Notes: generated by a model not told the origin, from the sequence alone. DNA of 64,000 nucleotides from Prevotella sp. E13-27 (GCF_023217965.1 NZ_JALPSC010000002.1:1302001-1366000); one strand, 5' to 3'; shown: positions 26,733 to 35,300, counted from the first letter of the stretch. Made by a program: numbers and translations.

Positions 26733-28025
26733 TTAAACATCTCCGAAGTCCAGTTTCAGTTGTTGTTCCTCTGCAGCCCGTTTCTGCTGGGCTTTCGAGA
26801 CAAGCAATGGTCTTAGCCGTTCTGGTCGCAGTTCGTTGATGCCGACGATAGGCTGTGAGAACTGTGAGGTCAACTCGTTGCATGTAATAAAATACTTTGC
26901 CTTCTTCATGACGACACCCATCTTCTTAAGGTCGTAAGAAGTAAGACAGTTAAAGCGACGCGAGTTCACGATGAGCCAAGCCGACTTGGTACCGAGTCCA
27001 GGGACTCTCAATAGCTGCTCGTAATCTGCCGTATTGATATCCACAGGGAAATATTCAGGATGCCTGAGTGCCCACGCCAGTTTCGGATCCACCTCCAAAT
27101 CAAGGTTCACGTGCATCTCGTCGACGATCTCGTCGACGCTAAAGTGATAGAATCGCAACAGCCAGTCAGCTTGATACAAACGGTTCTCGCGCACCAATGG
27201 CGGCTGCTTGAGTACAGGCAGTCGTGGGTCGTAGGTGTTCACACTCACATAGCCAGAATAATACACGCGACGCATGGTGGGCTGCTGATACAATGCGCTG
27301 GACATTTTCAGGATGTCCAAATCACTCTCTTTCGTAGCCCCCACAATCATCTGCGTCGATTGACCTGCTGGCACGAATCGTGGCGCATAGCGATACTTCT
27401 TACGGTCTTCCTTATTTTCCAGCACACCCTGCTGAATCATCTTCATCGGTTGGAACACGCTCTTGTGGTCTTTCTCAGGCGCAAGGAGCTTCAGCGATTC
27501 CTCCTTGGGTATCTCGATGTTCACACTCATGCGATCAGCATAGCGGCCAGCCTCGTTGAGCAGTTCTTGCGAACAGCCTGGGATGCTCTTCAGGTGGATA
27601 TAGCCGTTAAAACGATGAACGGTTCTGAGGTCGCGAGCAATGGCAGTCAACCGCTCCATCGTATAGTCAGGATTGCGTACCACACCACTCGACAGGAAGA
27701 GCCCCTCAATGTAGTTCCTGCGATAGAACTCCATCGTGATTTCCTCCAGTTCGCTCACGGAGAGCGTTGCCCGCTTGATATCGTTGCTTCGACGGTTGAT
27801 GCAATATGCACAGTCATACATACAGTAGTTCGTCAGCATCACCTTCAGCAACGAGATACACCTTCCATCATCGGCAAACGAGTGACAGATGCCCACGCCA
27901 CCAACGGTTGAGCCCACCATGCCCTGCTTACCTTTGCGTACGGTGCCACTCGACGAGCACGACACATCGTATTTCGCCGACTCTGCGAGTATCCGCAGCT
28001 TCTCCATTGTCTTTTCTGTCAGCAT
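26733..28025 (-). CDS. SplB-like radical SAM DNA repair/modification protein
   Basis: 430 aa, full length for the TIGR03916 family. The radical SAM cluster motif is CMYDCAYC (about residues 68-75), followed by LFLSSGV and a C-terminal helix-hairpin-helix (LLRVPGLGTKSAWLIV) that would bind DNA. Related SplB repairs spore photoproduct with SAM; the substrate of this family is not known. It overlaps the UDG gene by 7 nt and precedes its usual partner TIGR03915. Confidence 0.9.
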   Translation of the reverse strand: MLTEKTMEKLRILAESAKYDVSCSSSGTVRKGKQGMVGSTVGGVGICHSFADDGRCISLLKVMLTNYCMYDCAYCINRRSNDIKRATLSVSELEEITMEFYRRNYIEGLFLSSGVVRNPDYTMERLTAIARDLRTVHRFNGYIHLKSIPGCSQELLNEAGRYADRMSVNIEIPKEESLKLLAPEKDHKSVFQPMKMIQQGVLENKEDRKKYRYAPRFVPAGQSTQMIVGATKESDLDILKMSSALYQQPTMRRVYYSGYVSVNTYDPRLPVLKQPPLVRENRLYQADWLLRFYHFSVDEIVDEMHVNLDLEVDPKLAWALRHPEYFPVDINTADYEQLLRVPGLGTKSAWLIVNSRRFNCLTSYDLKKMGVVMKKAKYFITCNELTSQFSQPIVGINELRPERLRPLLVSKAQQKRAAEEQQLKLDFGDV

Positions 28026-28642
28026 GACTGCAAAGATATGAAGTCAAAGAAACAACGGTAGGCATCCACCTTTTTGTCGAACGACAAGGGGTAGGCACGA
28101 GAAGAGGAAGGAAGGCGATAGAGGATGATGGAAGATGTATGAGGGATTAGGGAAGATGTATTCACCTTGGGAATCTCTGAAATCCCCATTGTCTTACAGA
28201 TAGTCTCTGTGGCCTTCTCGCCTGTAGTGACGATGGCGCGAAGATGAGGGAGCTGCCGGAGTAAGGCAGGGATGTCGGTTGGCTCCACCACCTCAAGAAA
28301 CTTATCAGAGGCATTATCCTGGAGGCGACGGATGGCCGTAGAGGTATCAAAGAAGGCAAGCCCCTTCTCTTCGCAGAATGCCACGATTTCGTCAATCTTG
28401 AAACGCTTGTTTGGCACATCCACGAAATGGTTCTTATCGCCAAAGAATATCTGTCCCTCAATGCGCCAGTGGTCGTTGATAAAGTTCGGGTAATAGAAGT
28501 CCATGCACCACCGCTTGCGCTGGGGCGGAAAACTACCCAAGAACAGCAGCTTCGCGTTCTCCGGCAGGAAAGGCCGCAACGGGTGGTACTCTACCCCACC
28601 CCTGCTACGCTCAATATTCTCCGTGTTCAGATAGGAAGTCAT
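28019..28642 (-). CDS. Uracil-DNA glycosylase family protein
   Basis: 207 aa. AKLLFLGSFPPQRKRWCMDFYYPN at the N-terminus (shown in part: LLFLGSFPP) and LYRLPSSSRAYPLSFDKK at the C-terminus are the active-site strand and the SSSRA loop of the MUG/TDG-like UDG superfamily. It would remove a damaged or mismatched base. Residues about 165-177 (NTSSLIPHTSSII) look like an in-frame repeat replacing part of a loop. The start overlaps the bcp stop by 4 nt. Confidence 0.85.
   Translation of the reverse strand: MTSYLNTENIERSRGGVEYHPLRPFLPENAKLLFLGSFPPQRKRWCMDFYYPNFINDHWRIEGQIFFGDKNHFVDVPNKRFKIDEIVAFCEEKGLAFFDTSTAIRRLQDNASDKFLEVVEPTDIPALLRQLPHLRAIVTTGEKATETICKTMGISEIPKVNTSSLIPHTSSIILYRLPSSSRAYPLSFDKKVDAYRCFFDFISLQSC
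28031..28038 (-). promoter_or_regulatory. Possible internal promoter of the SplB-like gene
   Basis: TATCTTTG followed by C on the minus strand ends 5 nt upstream of the SplB-like ATG and lies inside the UDG gene. Transcription would begin at or next to the ATG, giving a leaderless or very short-leader mRNA. Confidence 0.4.
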
Positions 28643-29091
28643 TTGTTGAGAATCTGCTCTGCGTGCTCTTTGGTCTTCACCTGTTTGCCAGCGAAGATCT
28701 GCTCAATGATACCCTCCTCATTGATGATAAAGGTGGTGCGGATGGTGCCCATGGTCTTCTTGCCGTACATCACTTTCTCGCCCCAGGCACCCATGGCCTC
28801 CATCAATGTCTTGTCCACATCGGCAATCAGCGGGAAGGGCAGTTCGTGCTTCTCCTTGAACTTCACGTGCGAGGCAGCACTGTCCTTGCTCACACCTACC
28901 ACCTCATAGCCCTTGCCTTGCAGTTCGCTATAGTGGTCGCGCAAGCTGCAAGCCTCAGCCGTACAGCCACTCGTATTGTCCTTAGGATAGAAATACAACA
29001 CCAGTTTACGACCCTTATAATCACTCAGACGGATATCCCGTCCCTGTTCGTCTTTGCCCAGAATCTCGGGCGCCTTGTCTCCAATATTCAT
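28639..29091 (-). CDS. bcp: Thioredoxin-dependent thiol peroxidase
   Basis: 150 aa peroxiredoxin of the BCP/PrxQ type. The peroxidatic Cys lies in KDNTSGCTAEACSLRDHY with the resolving Cys five residues later. It reduces H2O2 and organic hydroperoxides in the cytoplasm. Its place between DNA glycosylase-type genes suggests shared expression against oxidative damage. Confidence 0.94.
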   Translation of the reverse strand: MNIGDKAPEILGKDEQGRDIRLSDYKGRKLVLYFYPKDNTSGCTAEACSLRDHYSELQGKGYEVVGVSKDSAASHVKFKEKHELPFPLIADVDKTLMEAMGAWGEKVMYGKKTMGTIRTTFIINEEGIIEQIFAGKQVKTKEHAEQILNK

Positions 29092-29135
29092 AGTTGTTAG
29101 GGGTTAATTATTTGTTTTTATTTCAATTATTCTGC

Positions 29136-29804
29136 TCACTTGATTAGCTTCGTAATCTGCTTATCGGTGGCCTCGGGCAACAGTCTGCGAAGGTGCTCAA
29201 ACATCCGTTCGAATGACTCCTGTGGCGTGTGCTCGCATCGGCACATCTCACGTCCTAACAGCCGCTCTGGCGTTGTCAACAGCGACCAGCCCCAGCCGTA
29301 TTCACGCCCATGCTTGTCAGTAGGATACACAAAGTCCTCGGTTATGATGCGACAGGCCATCTGCAGGCGTGTCACATAACCGTCAAACTTGCTCCGCATC
29401 TTGGGACCATCAAAGCCGCAGGCAGCACGCAATTCACGTGTAATCAGACTTCCATGCTCTGCCAATGTCAGCAAGATTGCCTCCTCGATACTGCCCTCCA
29501 CAGGCGCTGGCCTCAAAGCGCGACGATAGTTGCATAGGTCAGGCCACCAGTCTTTGCTCACGAACCCAGCCTTGCCCGCAAAGAACTTGCCATACACGCA
29601 GTGTCCTTCGGTGACGATGGGCCCTTTCCATTTCCACAGCGGCCAGTCCCATCCGCCGTCATCGAACACCACATATCGATTGTCCTCATCCACCAGTTCC
29701 TCTGCCGAGTAGCCCCTGATGCCACTATCCAACAATGGCAGGAAGCCTACCTCCTGAATCAGGTCCATCAGTTCCGGACAGCTATGTATCTCCATGTCTC
29801 TCAT
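29136..29804 (-). CDS. AlkZ-related protein
   Basis: 222 aa. MDLIQEVGFLPLL, DWPLWKWKGPI, YGKFFAGKAGFVSKDWWPDLC and the C-terminal LPEATDKQITKLIK match a Bacteroidales/Firmicutes family annotated as related to the AlkZ/AlkX winged-helix glycosylases. A central winged-helix segment (ILLTLAEHGSLITRELRAA) supports DNA binding. A glycosylase activity is inference. It follows the AlkD-like gene by 12 nt. Confidence 0.75.
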   Translation of the reverse strand: MRDMEIHSCPELMDLIQEVGFLPLLDSGIRGYSAEELVDEDNRYVVFDDGGWDWPLWKWKGPIVTEGHCVYGKFFAGKAGFVSKDWWPDLCNYRRALRPAPVEGSIEEAILLTLAEHGSLITRELRAACGFDGPKMRSKFDGYVTRLQMACRIITEDFVYPTDKHGREYGWGWSLLTTPERLLGREMCRCEHTPQESFERMFEHLRRLLPEATDKQITKLIK

Positions 29805-29816
29805 ATCAACAAGAGG

Positions 29817-30698
29817 TTATCGTTTCATCCAATATTGTCGTTCCTGTTCCGACATCTTTTCAATGGCATAGCGTAACATGGTGCGAGGCATTTCATGGGC
29901 ATGTTGATGCAGGAATTCACGAAGAAGATCCATGCTTACGCGCTTACCCATCTCCCTTAGCATCCAACCCACCGCCTTGTGCATCAAGTCATGCGGATGA
30001 TGCAGGTGTACCTCTGCATACCTCAGACACCACGACGGGTCCCCCATCTGTGAGGTCTTCCACGAACACACTATGCTCATTCTCTGCTTCCAAAGATTTT
30101 CGCTTTGTGCAAGTTCATCCAGCACTTGCCGCTTATATGCGATTTGAAGGGAATCCCATCCCCCTTGGGGGGCGACTGGGGTCTTTAGAGCAGCCACCGG
30201 ATGTGGCTGCGGCCCCACAAAGGGGAGCGAATTCCCATTCGCGACGGTGGGAATCGGGAAGGGGCTTAGGTTCGTCGGTAGTAGCAGCCAATGCCCCAGA
30301 ATCTTATGCACAGACAAATCCACAAGATCCCAGTTGTTCGCCCGCTCAGCATACTGCAGATACATCGTCAGAATCTCGTCGCGACCACAGATGGTCTTCT
30401 CGTCATTCTCCAGTCGTTTGGTAGCCAGTTTCTCAAATTTCGCGACCAAAATCAGCAGACCGCAAAGCCTCACCTCATGCCATTTACTCATCAGCAGTTC
30501 TGGCACCTCGTCCAAGGGAAAGTCCTTCCATGCATTTTTTACCACCTCGCGTGTCTGCGGAACCTTCAGCCCCAGGAACTCATCGCCCTCGCCATATTCC
30601 CCAGGCCCCGTCTTAAAGAACCCCATGAGTATCCGTCGCTGTTCCTCATTCTGCAGCGATTCCATATACGATATTATCTCCTTGGCCGTCATTTTCAA
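29817..30698 (-). CDS. AlkD-like DNA alkylation repair protein
   Basis: 293 aa of HEAT-like helical repeats. FKTGPGEYGEGDEFLGLKVP at the N-terminus and NNWDLVDLSVHKILGHWLL in the middle are diagnostic for the AlkC/AlkD family, which removes alkylated bases without base flipping. About 43 residues (roughly 142-185, rich in Pro and Gly) are extra compared with normal members and are encoded by nested palindromes (30145-30255). The frame is kept on both sides, so the protein may still fold with a loop. Confidence 0.88.
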   Translation of the reverse strand: MKMTAKEIISYMESLQNEEQRRILMGFFKTGPGEYGEGDEFLGLKVPQTREVVKNAWKDFPLDEVPELLMSKWHEVRLCGLLILVAKFEKLATKRLENDEKTICGRDEILTMYLQYAERANNWDLVDLSVHKILGHWLLLPTNLSPFPIPTVANGNSLPFVGPQPHPVAALKTPVAPQGGWDSLQIAYKRQVLDELAQSENLWKQRMSIVCSWKTSQMGDPSWCLRYAEVHLHHPHDLMHKAVGWMLREMGKRVSMDLLREFLHQHAHEMPRTMLRYAIEKMSEQERQYWMKR

Positions 30699-30701
30699 TT
30701 C

Positions 30702-31691
30702 TCAATTTCTGTACTTCTCCGTCATCTTCCGATAAAAGTCCTGCTGTTCAGCATCGGTCGTGGGCTGGATGCCAGCGACTTGCTGCAGCATCAGCTCGAT
30801 GTCACGAGTATTGTGATAGCCTAATGCTTTACGGGTGGCAACGCACTTCTGTAGCTCATGGGCGGCACGGGGCTTATCGCGCTCAATAAGCAGTTGGGCC
30901 AGCTCAAGACGGTAGCCCGTGCGAAACTTCTCCTGCCGTTGGTTCTGGATGGCCTGACAATAGAGCGCGGCTTTCTGTCCTGGGTCATCGGTCAACTCGG
31001 CCAGTTCGGCATAGAGATAACTGTCATGAGAACGCTTGAGCAAGTGATGATAGATGTCCACGGCCTTATCGCGTTCGCCCATAATGGTATAGACCACAGC
31101 AATATAGCGCTGGTTGTGCTTGTCGCGCGGATTGCGGCGCATGGCCTCCTGCAGCAATGGCATCACCTTCAGACTGCTGGCCATGACTTCGTCGTGCGAC
31201 AACGGGGCCTTTTTTGTCATAAAGTCGCCATACATCTGCTCCTGCAATTCATGGAAGGCGCAGGTAAGCATCTGCTGGGCAACAGAGGGGATGGTGTATT
31301 TACTCCCCTCGCCATTCGGAGAGGGGCAAGGGGTGAGGTCTTTCCAATCCTCATCGCTCAACTTCTCGACCTTCAGCTGTTCCACAAAGTCAAGCATACA
31401 AAACGACTTACTCTCCTTATCGAGCGTCACGGCATCGTATAGGATGCTGCTGAGTGCCTTGCCATCTTTGTCTTCGATATTGAGCAGCACACGCAACAGC
31501 GCCTTAAAAATCTTCTCAGCCTCGTCCAGCCGTCGCTCCTTGATGCGTTTCTTCAGGATATCGTTCGCTGTCCAGAACATACACAACGTCGTATATTTAC
31601 CCTGATGCACGGCGTACATCGGACGTATAGCTTCGTATGCCTCCTCTATTCTTCCCTGCTTCCGCAGTTCAAAAATCTCTTTTACGGTCAT
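30702..31691 (-). CDS. TPR-like helical protein, first gene of repair operon
   Basis: 329 aa. The sequence is helical with TPR-like repeats: KQGRIEEAYEAIRPMY, RRLDEAEKIFKALLR, YTIMGERDKAVDIYHHLLK, DPGQKAALYCQAI. It matches Bacteroidales TPR proteins of unknown function. Residues about 118-130 (DLTPCPSPNGEGS) are an in-frame palindromic insertion nearly the same as that in the TIGR03915 gene. It is 3 nt upstream of the AlkD-like gene. Confidence 0.75.
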   Translation of the reverse strand: MTVKEIFELRKQGRIEEAYEAIRPMYAVHQGKYTTLCMFWTANDILKKRIKERRLDEAEKIFKALLRVLLNIEDKDGKALSSILYDAVTLDKESKSFCMLDFVEQLKVEKLSDEDWKDLTPCPSPNGEGSKYTIPSVAQQMLTCAFHELQEQMYGDFMTKKAPLSHDEVMASSLKVMPLLQEAMRRNPRDKHNQRYIAVVYTIMGERDKAVDIYHHLLKRSHDSYLYAELAELTDDPGQKAALYCQAIQNQRQEKFRTGYRLELAQLLIERDKPRAAHELQKCVATRKALGYHNTRDIELMLQQVAGIQPTTDAEQQDFYRKMTEKYRN

Positions 31692-31719
31692 AGTAATAAA
31701 CTCTTAGCCTCAACGATGG

Positions 31720-31727
31720 CAAAGTTA
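31720..31727 (-). promoter_or_regulatory. -7 box of the TPR-AlkD repair operon
   Basis: TAACTTTG followed by C on the minus strand, 29 nt upstream of the TPR gene. It overlaps the stop codon of the glycerate kinase gene, so the downstream repair genes can be transcribed separately from the recQ-vsr operon. Confidence 0.55.
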
Positions 31728-32813
31728 CAAAGAATTTCGCAATATTCGCGAATTCCTGGCAGAAAAAGACACCGCTCGCCTGATATTTTCATTCGCTGTT
31801 GCGGGTTGCATCGCGATTTCGAGGGGTATTCCAGGAGGATTGATGCAGGCGACATGGGAGAAGCCTGCATCAAGAAGGAATTGTTCGTCAGCTATGCGGC
31901 CGGCTATAAGCATTACAGGAACATTTTGTTTTCTTGCTCGCTGCAAGATGCCAAAGGGCAACTTACCCATGAGCGTTTGGCGGTCTGCAGAGCCTTCACC
32001 TGTAATGACGAGGTCGGCATCTTGTAGCAGGTCGTCAAAATGGATGGTATCTAACAGGAGGTCGATGCCTGAACGACATTCGGCATTCATGTATTGCAGG
32101 AAGGCATAACCCAAGCCTCCTGCTGCACCTGCGCCAGGCGCGTTTTGGCAGTCACGGCCCAGATGCTTGGCAGATGCCTCCGCAAAACGTTTGGCACGAG
32201 CATCAAGGGCCTCGACCATTTCCGGTGTAGCTCCCTTTTGAGGAGCGAAAACAAAAGCCGCACCATTCTCACCACAAAGCGGATTGGTGACATCCGTTGC
32301 TATCGTGAAGCGGACATTATCCAGTTCACGCACATCATCCCAGGACTTCCCTTTGGCAAAACTATCGATAATCGCTCGCAGCATGCCAATGCCACAGTCG
32401 CTGGTGGCACTTCCGCCAAGACCTACGATAATGTGCTTGCAGCCTCTTCTAACAGCATCTACTATCAACTGACCAGTACCGTAACTCGTGGCCACCATTG
32501 GATTGCGCTCTTCGGGCTTGAGCAGCGTCAGTCCGCTGGCCTTGGCAATCTCTATTACCGCTGTATCGCCTTGAATGAGATACTGTGCCACGATAGGGCG
32601 CATCAGCGGGTCCTTCACGTTGACCTCTACGATTGAGCCACCCATCGCAGCCTTAAAAGCTCCCAGCCATCCCTCACCACCATCGCTCACAGGCACCTGC
32701 ACAACCTTTGCCTCAGGCATCTTTGCAAGAATACCCTCACTCGCTGCTTGATTAGCCTCAGTCGATGTCAGGCAGCCCTTGAACGAATCTATCGCAACGA
32801 TGATTTTCTTCAT
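31725..32813 (-). CDS. Glycerate kinase
   Basis: 362 aa of the GarK/GlxK family, which phosphorylates glycerate with ATP. Typical features are MKKIIVAIDSFKGCLTS at the start, VPVSDGGEGW, GLGGSATSDCGIGML and DLVITGEGSADRQT. Its start overlaps the thioesterase stop by 4 nt (ATGA), so the vsr-thioesterase-kinase genes are coupled. The last 25 residues or so (SARNSRILRNSL) look unusual and may be replaced sequence. Confidence 0.93.
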   Translation of the reverse strand: MKKIIVAIDSFKGCLTSTEANQAASEGILAKMPEAKVVQVPVSDGGEGWLGAFKAAMGGSIVEVNVKDPLMRPIVAQYLIQGDTAVIEIAKASGLTLLKPEERNPMVATSYGTGQLIVDAVRRGCKHIIVGLGGSATSDCGIGMLRAIIDSFAKGKSWDDVRELDNVRFTIATDVTNPLCGENGAAFVFAPQKGATPEMVEALDARAKRFAEASAKHLGRDCQNAPGAGAAGGLGYAFLQYMNAECRSGIDLLLDTIHFDDLLQDADLVITGEGSADRQTLMGKLPFGILQRARKQNVPVMLIAGRIADEQFLLDAGFSHVACINPPGIPLEIAMQPATANENIRRAVSFSARNSRILRNSL

Positions 32814-33226
32814 TCTTCCGTTGGCACCTTTACGCTTTTACGATAACCCATTCCCGTCACATGACAGATGAGTCGTCCGTCCTGATTGGTCACGCGCACC
32901 TCTACGGCAGGAATCTTGTGATGGTCGCAAATGCCGACAGCCTCAGCCCGCAGCACATCGCCCTCACGTGCACTCGATACAAACATGATGCTATTGTTGA
33001 TGCCGAATGTCAGCTGACCGTTGTAGTTCATCCATGCCGCTATCGCCAAGTCGGCCAACGTAAACAGCGCCCCACCCTGACACACATTGCCGCCATTCAG
33101 GTGCATCTCCTTGACGGTCATCTCCGTCACAGCATGCCGCTCGTCCACCTCCGTAATCCTGCAACCCGCATTGGCCGCAAACCTATCCGTCCGATTCAAT
33201 AGTTCCTTTATATCCATTGTTGTCAT
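32810..33226 (-). CDS. PaaI family hotdog thioesterase
   Basis: 138 aa hotdog-fold protein. HLNGGNVCQGGALFTLADLA is the active-site helix region of PaaI-like acyl-CoA thioesterases, and FVSSAREGDVLRAEAVG is the matching central strand. Substrate unknown. It overlaps both neighbours by 4 nt, vsr upstream and glycerate kinase downstream. Confidence 0.9.
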   Translation of the reverse strand: MTTMDIKELLNRTDRFAANAGCRITEVDERHAVTEMTVKEMHLNGGNVCQGGALFTLADLAIAAWMNYNGQLTFGINNSIMFVSSAREGDVLRAEAVGICDHHKIPAVEVRVTNQDGRLICHVTGMGYRKSVKVPTEE

Positions 33227-33777
33227 TTGTTTATTATCGTTTCTTCTGCCGCCATCGGCATCTGCATATCCTCTTCTTCCACCTTCGGATAAGAATTAGT
33301 CTTCGCCCCATGATCCTGCAACCAGATATGGTTCAGGGTGAATGCTATCGATTCCAGCGTCTCTTCTCGCTTTGACGGCTTCAGCTCGCACTCCCAAACG
33401 GTGATGCAATGCCAGCCCATCTCCGCCAGCCTCCGCTGTTCCTCCTTATCCCGTTCCTTATTTCTTCTAATCTTCGCCACCCAGAACTCCCTGTTCGTCT
33501 TCGGAATCTTGCAGCACCCCGAATTAGAAATCGTAAATTGTAAATCGTCAAATTGTAAATTGATATGGTGTCCATGCCAAAAGCACCCATTCACAAAGAT
33601 GCACGTCCGATACTTTCTCAGCACCAAGTCTGGATGTCCAGGCAACCGCTTATGATTCAACCTATACCGGAACCCTCTCTTCCACAACCCACGACGCACA
33701 ATCATCTCCGGCTTAGTATCCTTCGACCGAATCGCCGCCATATTGGCGTGTCTTTGTTGTGCTGAGAGTTTATCCAT
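33223..33777 (-). CDS. vsr: Very short patch repair endonuclease
   Basis: 184 aa, longer than usual (about 140-150). Vsr nicks 5' of T:G mismatches produced by deamination of 5-methylcytosine. Motifs seen are RSKDTKPEMIVRRGLWKRG, GHPDLVLRKYRTCIFVNGCFWHGHH (catalytic Asp and zinc/His sites, cited in parts) and KTNREFWVAKI. Between HGHH and the KTNREFW part about 16 residues (INLQFDDLQF, TISNSG) are inserted in frame from an AATTGTAAATTG repeat. No cytosine methyltransferase is visible nearby. Confidence 0.88.
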   Translation of the reverse strand: MDKLSAQQRHANMAAIRSKDTKPEMIVRRGLWKRGFRYRLNHKRLPGHPDLVLRKYRTCIFVNGCFWHGHHINLQFDDLQFTISNSGCCKIPKTNREFWVAKIRRNKERDKEEQRRLAEMGWHCITVWECELKPSKREETLESIAFTLNHIWLQDHGAKTNSYPKVEEEDMQMPMAAEETIINK

Positions 33778-33794
33778 AAGTGTTCAAATAGCTA

Positions 33795-33802
33795 TTACTT
33801 CA
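33795..33802. repeat. Target site duplication, left
   Basis: TTACTTCA, repeated at 35447-35454 on the other side of the insertion sequence. Confidence 0.8.
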
Positions 33803-33860
33803 CTAAAGTTTCCCACCTTTTCGGAGTGGCCTAAATATTTGATTTTCAATTTGTCTCATA

Positions 33861-35300
33861 CTACGCGGCCTCCTCGTACTCTTCCAACGCTTCAGCCATG
33901 ACGATGTACTTGTCGAGCATTTTCTCATTGCAGACGATGTTTGCAGACAGTTCTTTATAGGTGACTCCCAGCATATCCGCCAGTACATCGAGCAACCGTT
34001 TGATGACGGCCAGCAGCCGTTGCCAGAGCGTGAGTGCCATCAGGTCAGCCCTTTGCTCTTCGAACAAGGCTCCCATGGTCTCATAGTCGTTGAGCCGTTT
34101 GTCAAGGGCCAGTACGATGTAGGTCATGTGGCAGAGCGTGCAGTCGGCAATCTGTCCGTCGAAGTCCCTTCCCTGATAGCGTCCGAGGCCGAGATACTGC
34201 TTGCTCTCTTTCGCCAGCACCTCTATGCTCCACCTGATCTGGTAGGTCTCGAAACACTTGGTGATTCCCATTGTCAGGTCGGTGGTGACGATGATGTTCC
34301 AGTTCTGGTTGTGGCCGTACTTGATGAAGAAGATACGTACAATCTCCTTACCCATGAATCCGTTGACGATGAAGTAGCGGCTGTTGTACTTGGGCATCTT
34401 CTTTGCCTCAGTGCGCTCGTAGCGCGAGATCATCTCATATACGTTCTGATGGAATCCACGCACATAGTATCTCCTATTATCCATTTTACCCATACCGAGG
34501 AAATGCACGCTTCCGTCGCCTATGGCACGAACGGCATGTATGAATTCCTCGCAGGTGAACCAACTGTCGCAAAGGGCGTATGCGGCACGGAGCCCAGCCT
34601 TCCACGCGCGTTGCATCATGGCTACTGCGCAGTCGGTCTTCTTCATGTCCAGTTCCTTATGCCTTGCATGGTCGGGGTTCTTTTCATCACGCTTCTTGGA
34701 GAACTGCCCCTTACGTTCATCCCCGCTCAGGCCGTAGTTGCTCTCCTTGCCCTTCTCGCGGTGCAGGGAGAAGTCAACGGGTATCGTGGTACGCCCGTCG
34801 AAGTAGGCCAGTATCAGTTCCTTGAAGCCCAGCACGCACTTGTGTCTCACATGGTCGAACACGCGGCTGACACCCTCGATTGAAACGCCAGTCTTTTCCA
34901 ATGTCGTGTCATCGATGATGTAGCAGCGGGGCTGCTCCGTCTCCTCAGCATGCTCCTTGCGCAGGATGGCGAAGAAGCGCACACACATGCGAAGCAGCAG
35001 GCAGCGCCAGTCCATAGTCTCACGATTAAGCATGCGGTAGTAGCAGTTCTTGCCAGTCTCGACCAAGGCATGGAAGTCCTTGCGGTACATACCGAAGACA
35101 CTCTCGCCGTTGAAGCGGAACAGGCACAAAGAGATGATCAGCTGCAAGGCAGACACGCCCTGCTGCTTCTCCAAACCGAGTCGACGGAGGGCCTGAGAGA
35201 GGCCAAAACGACCAAAGGTCGATAAAATATCGTGGTTCACACGCTCTTTTTCGTTCAAAAGTTTGTACATCTCGTGGATTTTCTCTAATTTTGCAGTCAT
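33861..35300 (-). CDS. IS4-family DDE transposase
   Basis: 479 aa. DDE catalytic layout: first Asp in CYIIDDTTLEKTG (about 145-157), second in YALCDSWFTCEEF, and the Glu in the YQIRWSIEVLAKESKQYLGL segment, the YREK-like signature of IS4. The length and order fit a full-length, apparently intact transposase. Promoter-like TAAATTTG at 35346-35353 lies within the element. Confidence 0.92.
   Translation of the reverse strand: MTAKLEKIHEMYKLLNEKERVNHDILSTFGRFGLSQALRRLGLEKQQGVSALQLIISLCLFRFNGESVFGMYRKDFHALVETGKNCYYRMLNRETMDWRCLLLRMCVRFFAILRKEHAEETEQPRCYIIDDTTLEKTGVSIEGVSRVFDHVRHKCVLGFKELILAYFDGRTTIPVDFSLHREKGKESNYGLSGDERKGQFSKKRDEKNPDHARHKELDMKKTDCAVAMMQRAWKAGLRAAYALCDSWFTCEEFIHAVRAIGDGSVHFLGMGKMDNRRYYVRGFHQNVYEMISRYERTEAKKMPKYNSRYFIVNGFMGKEIVRIFFIKYGHNQNWNIIVTTDLTMGITKCFETYQIRWSIEVLAKESKQYLGLGRYQGRDFDGQIADCTLCHMTYIVLALDKRLNDYETMGALFEEQRADLMALTLWQRLLAVIKRLLDVLADMLGVTYKELSANIVCNEKMLDKYIVMAEALEEYEEAA

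Noticed and set aside
34020-34883. Plus-strand ORF opposite the IS4 transposase
   Set aside because: Antisense frame of the transposase; no independent evidence.
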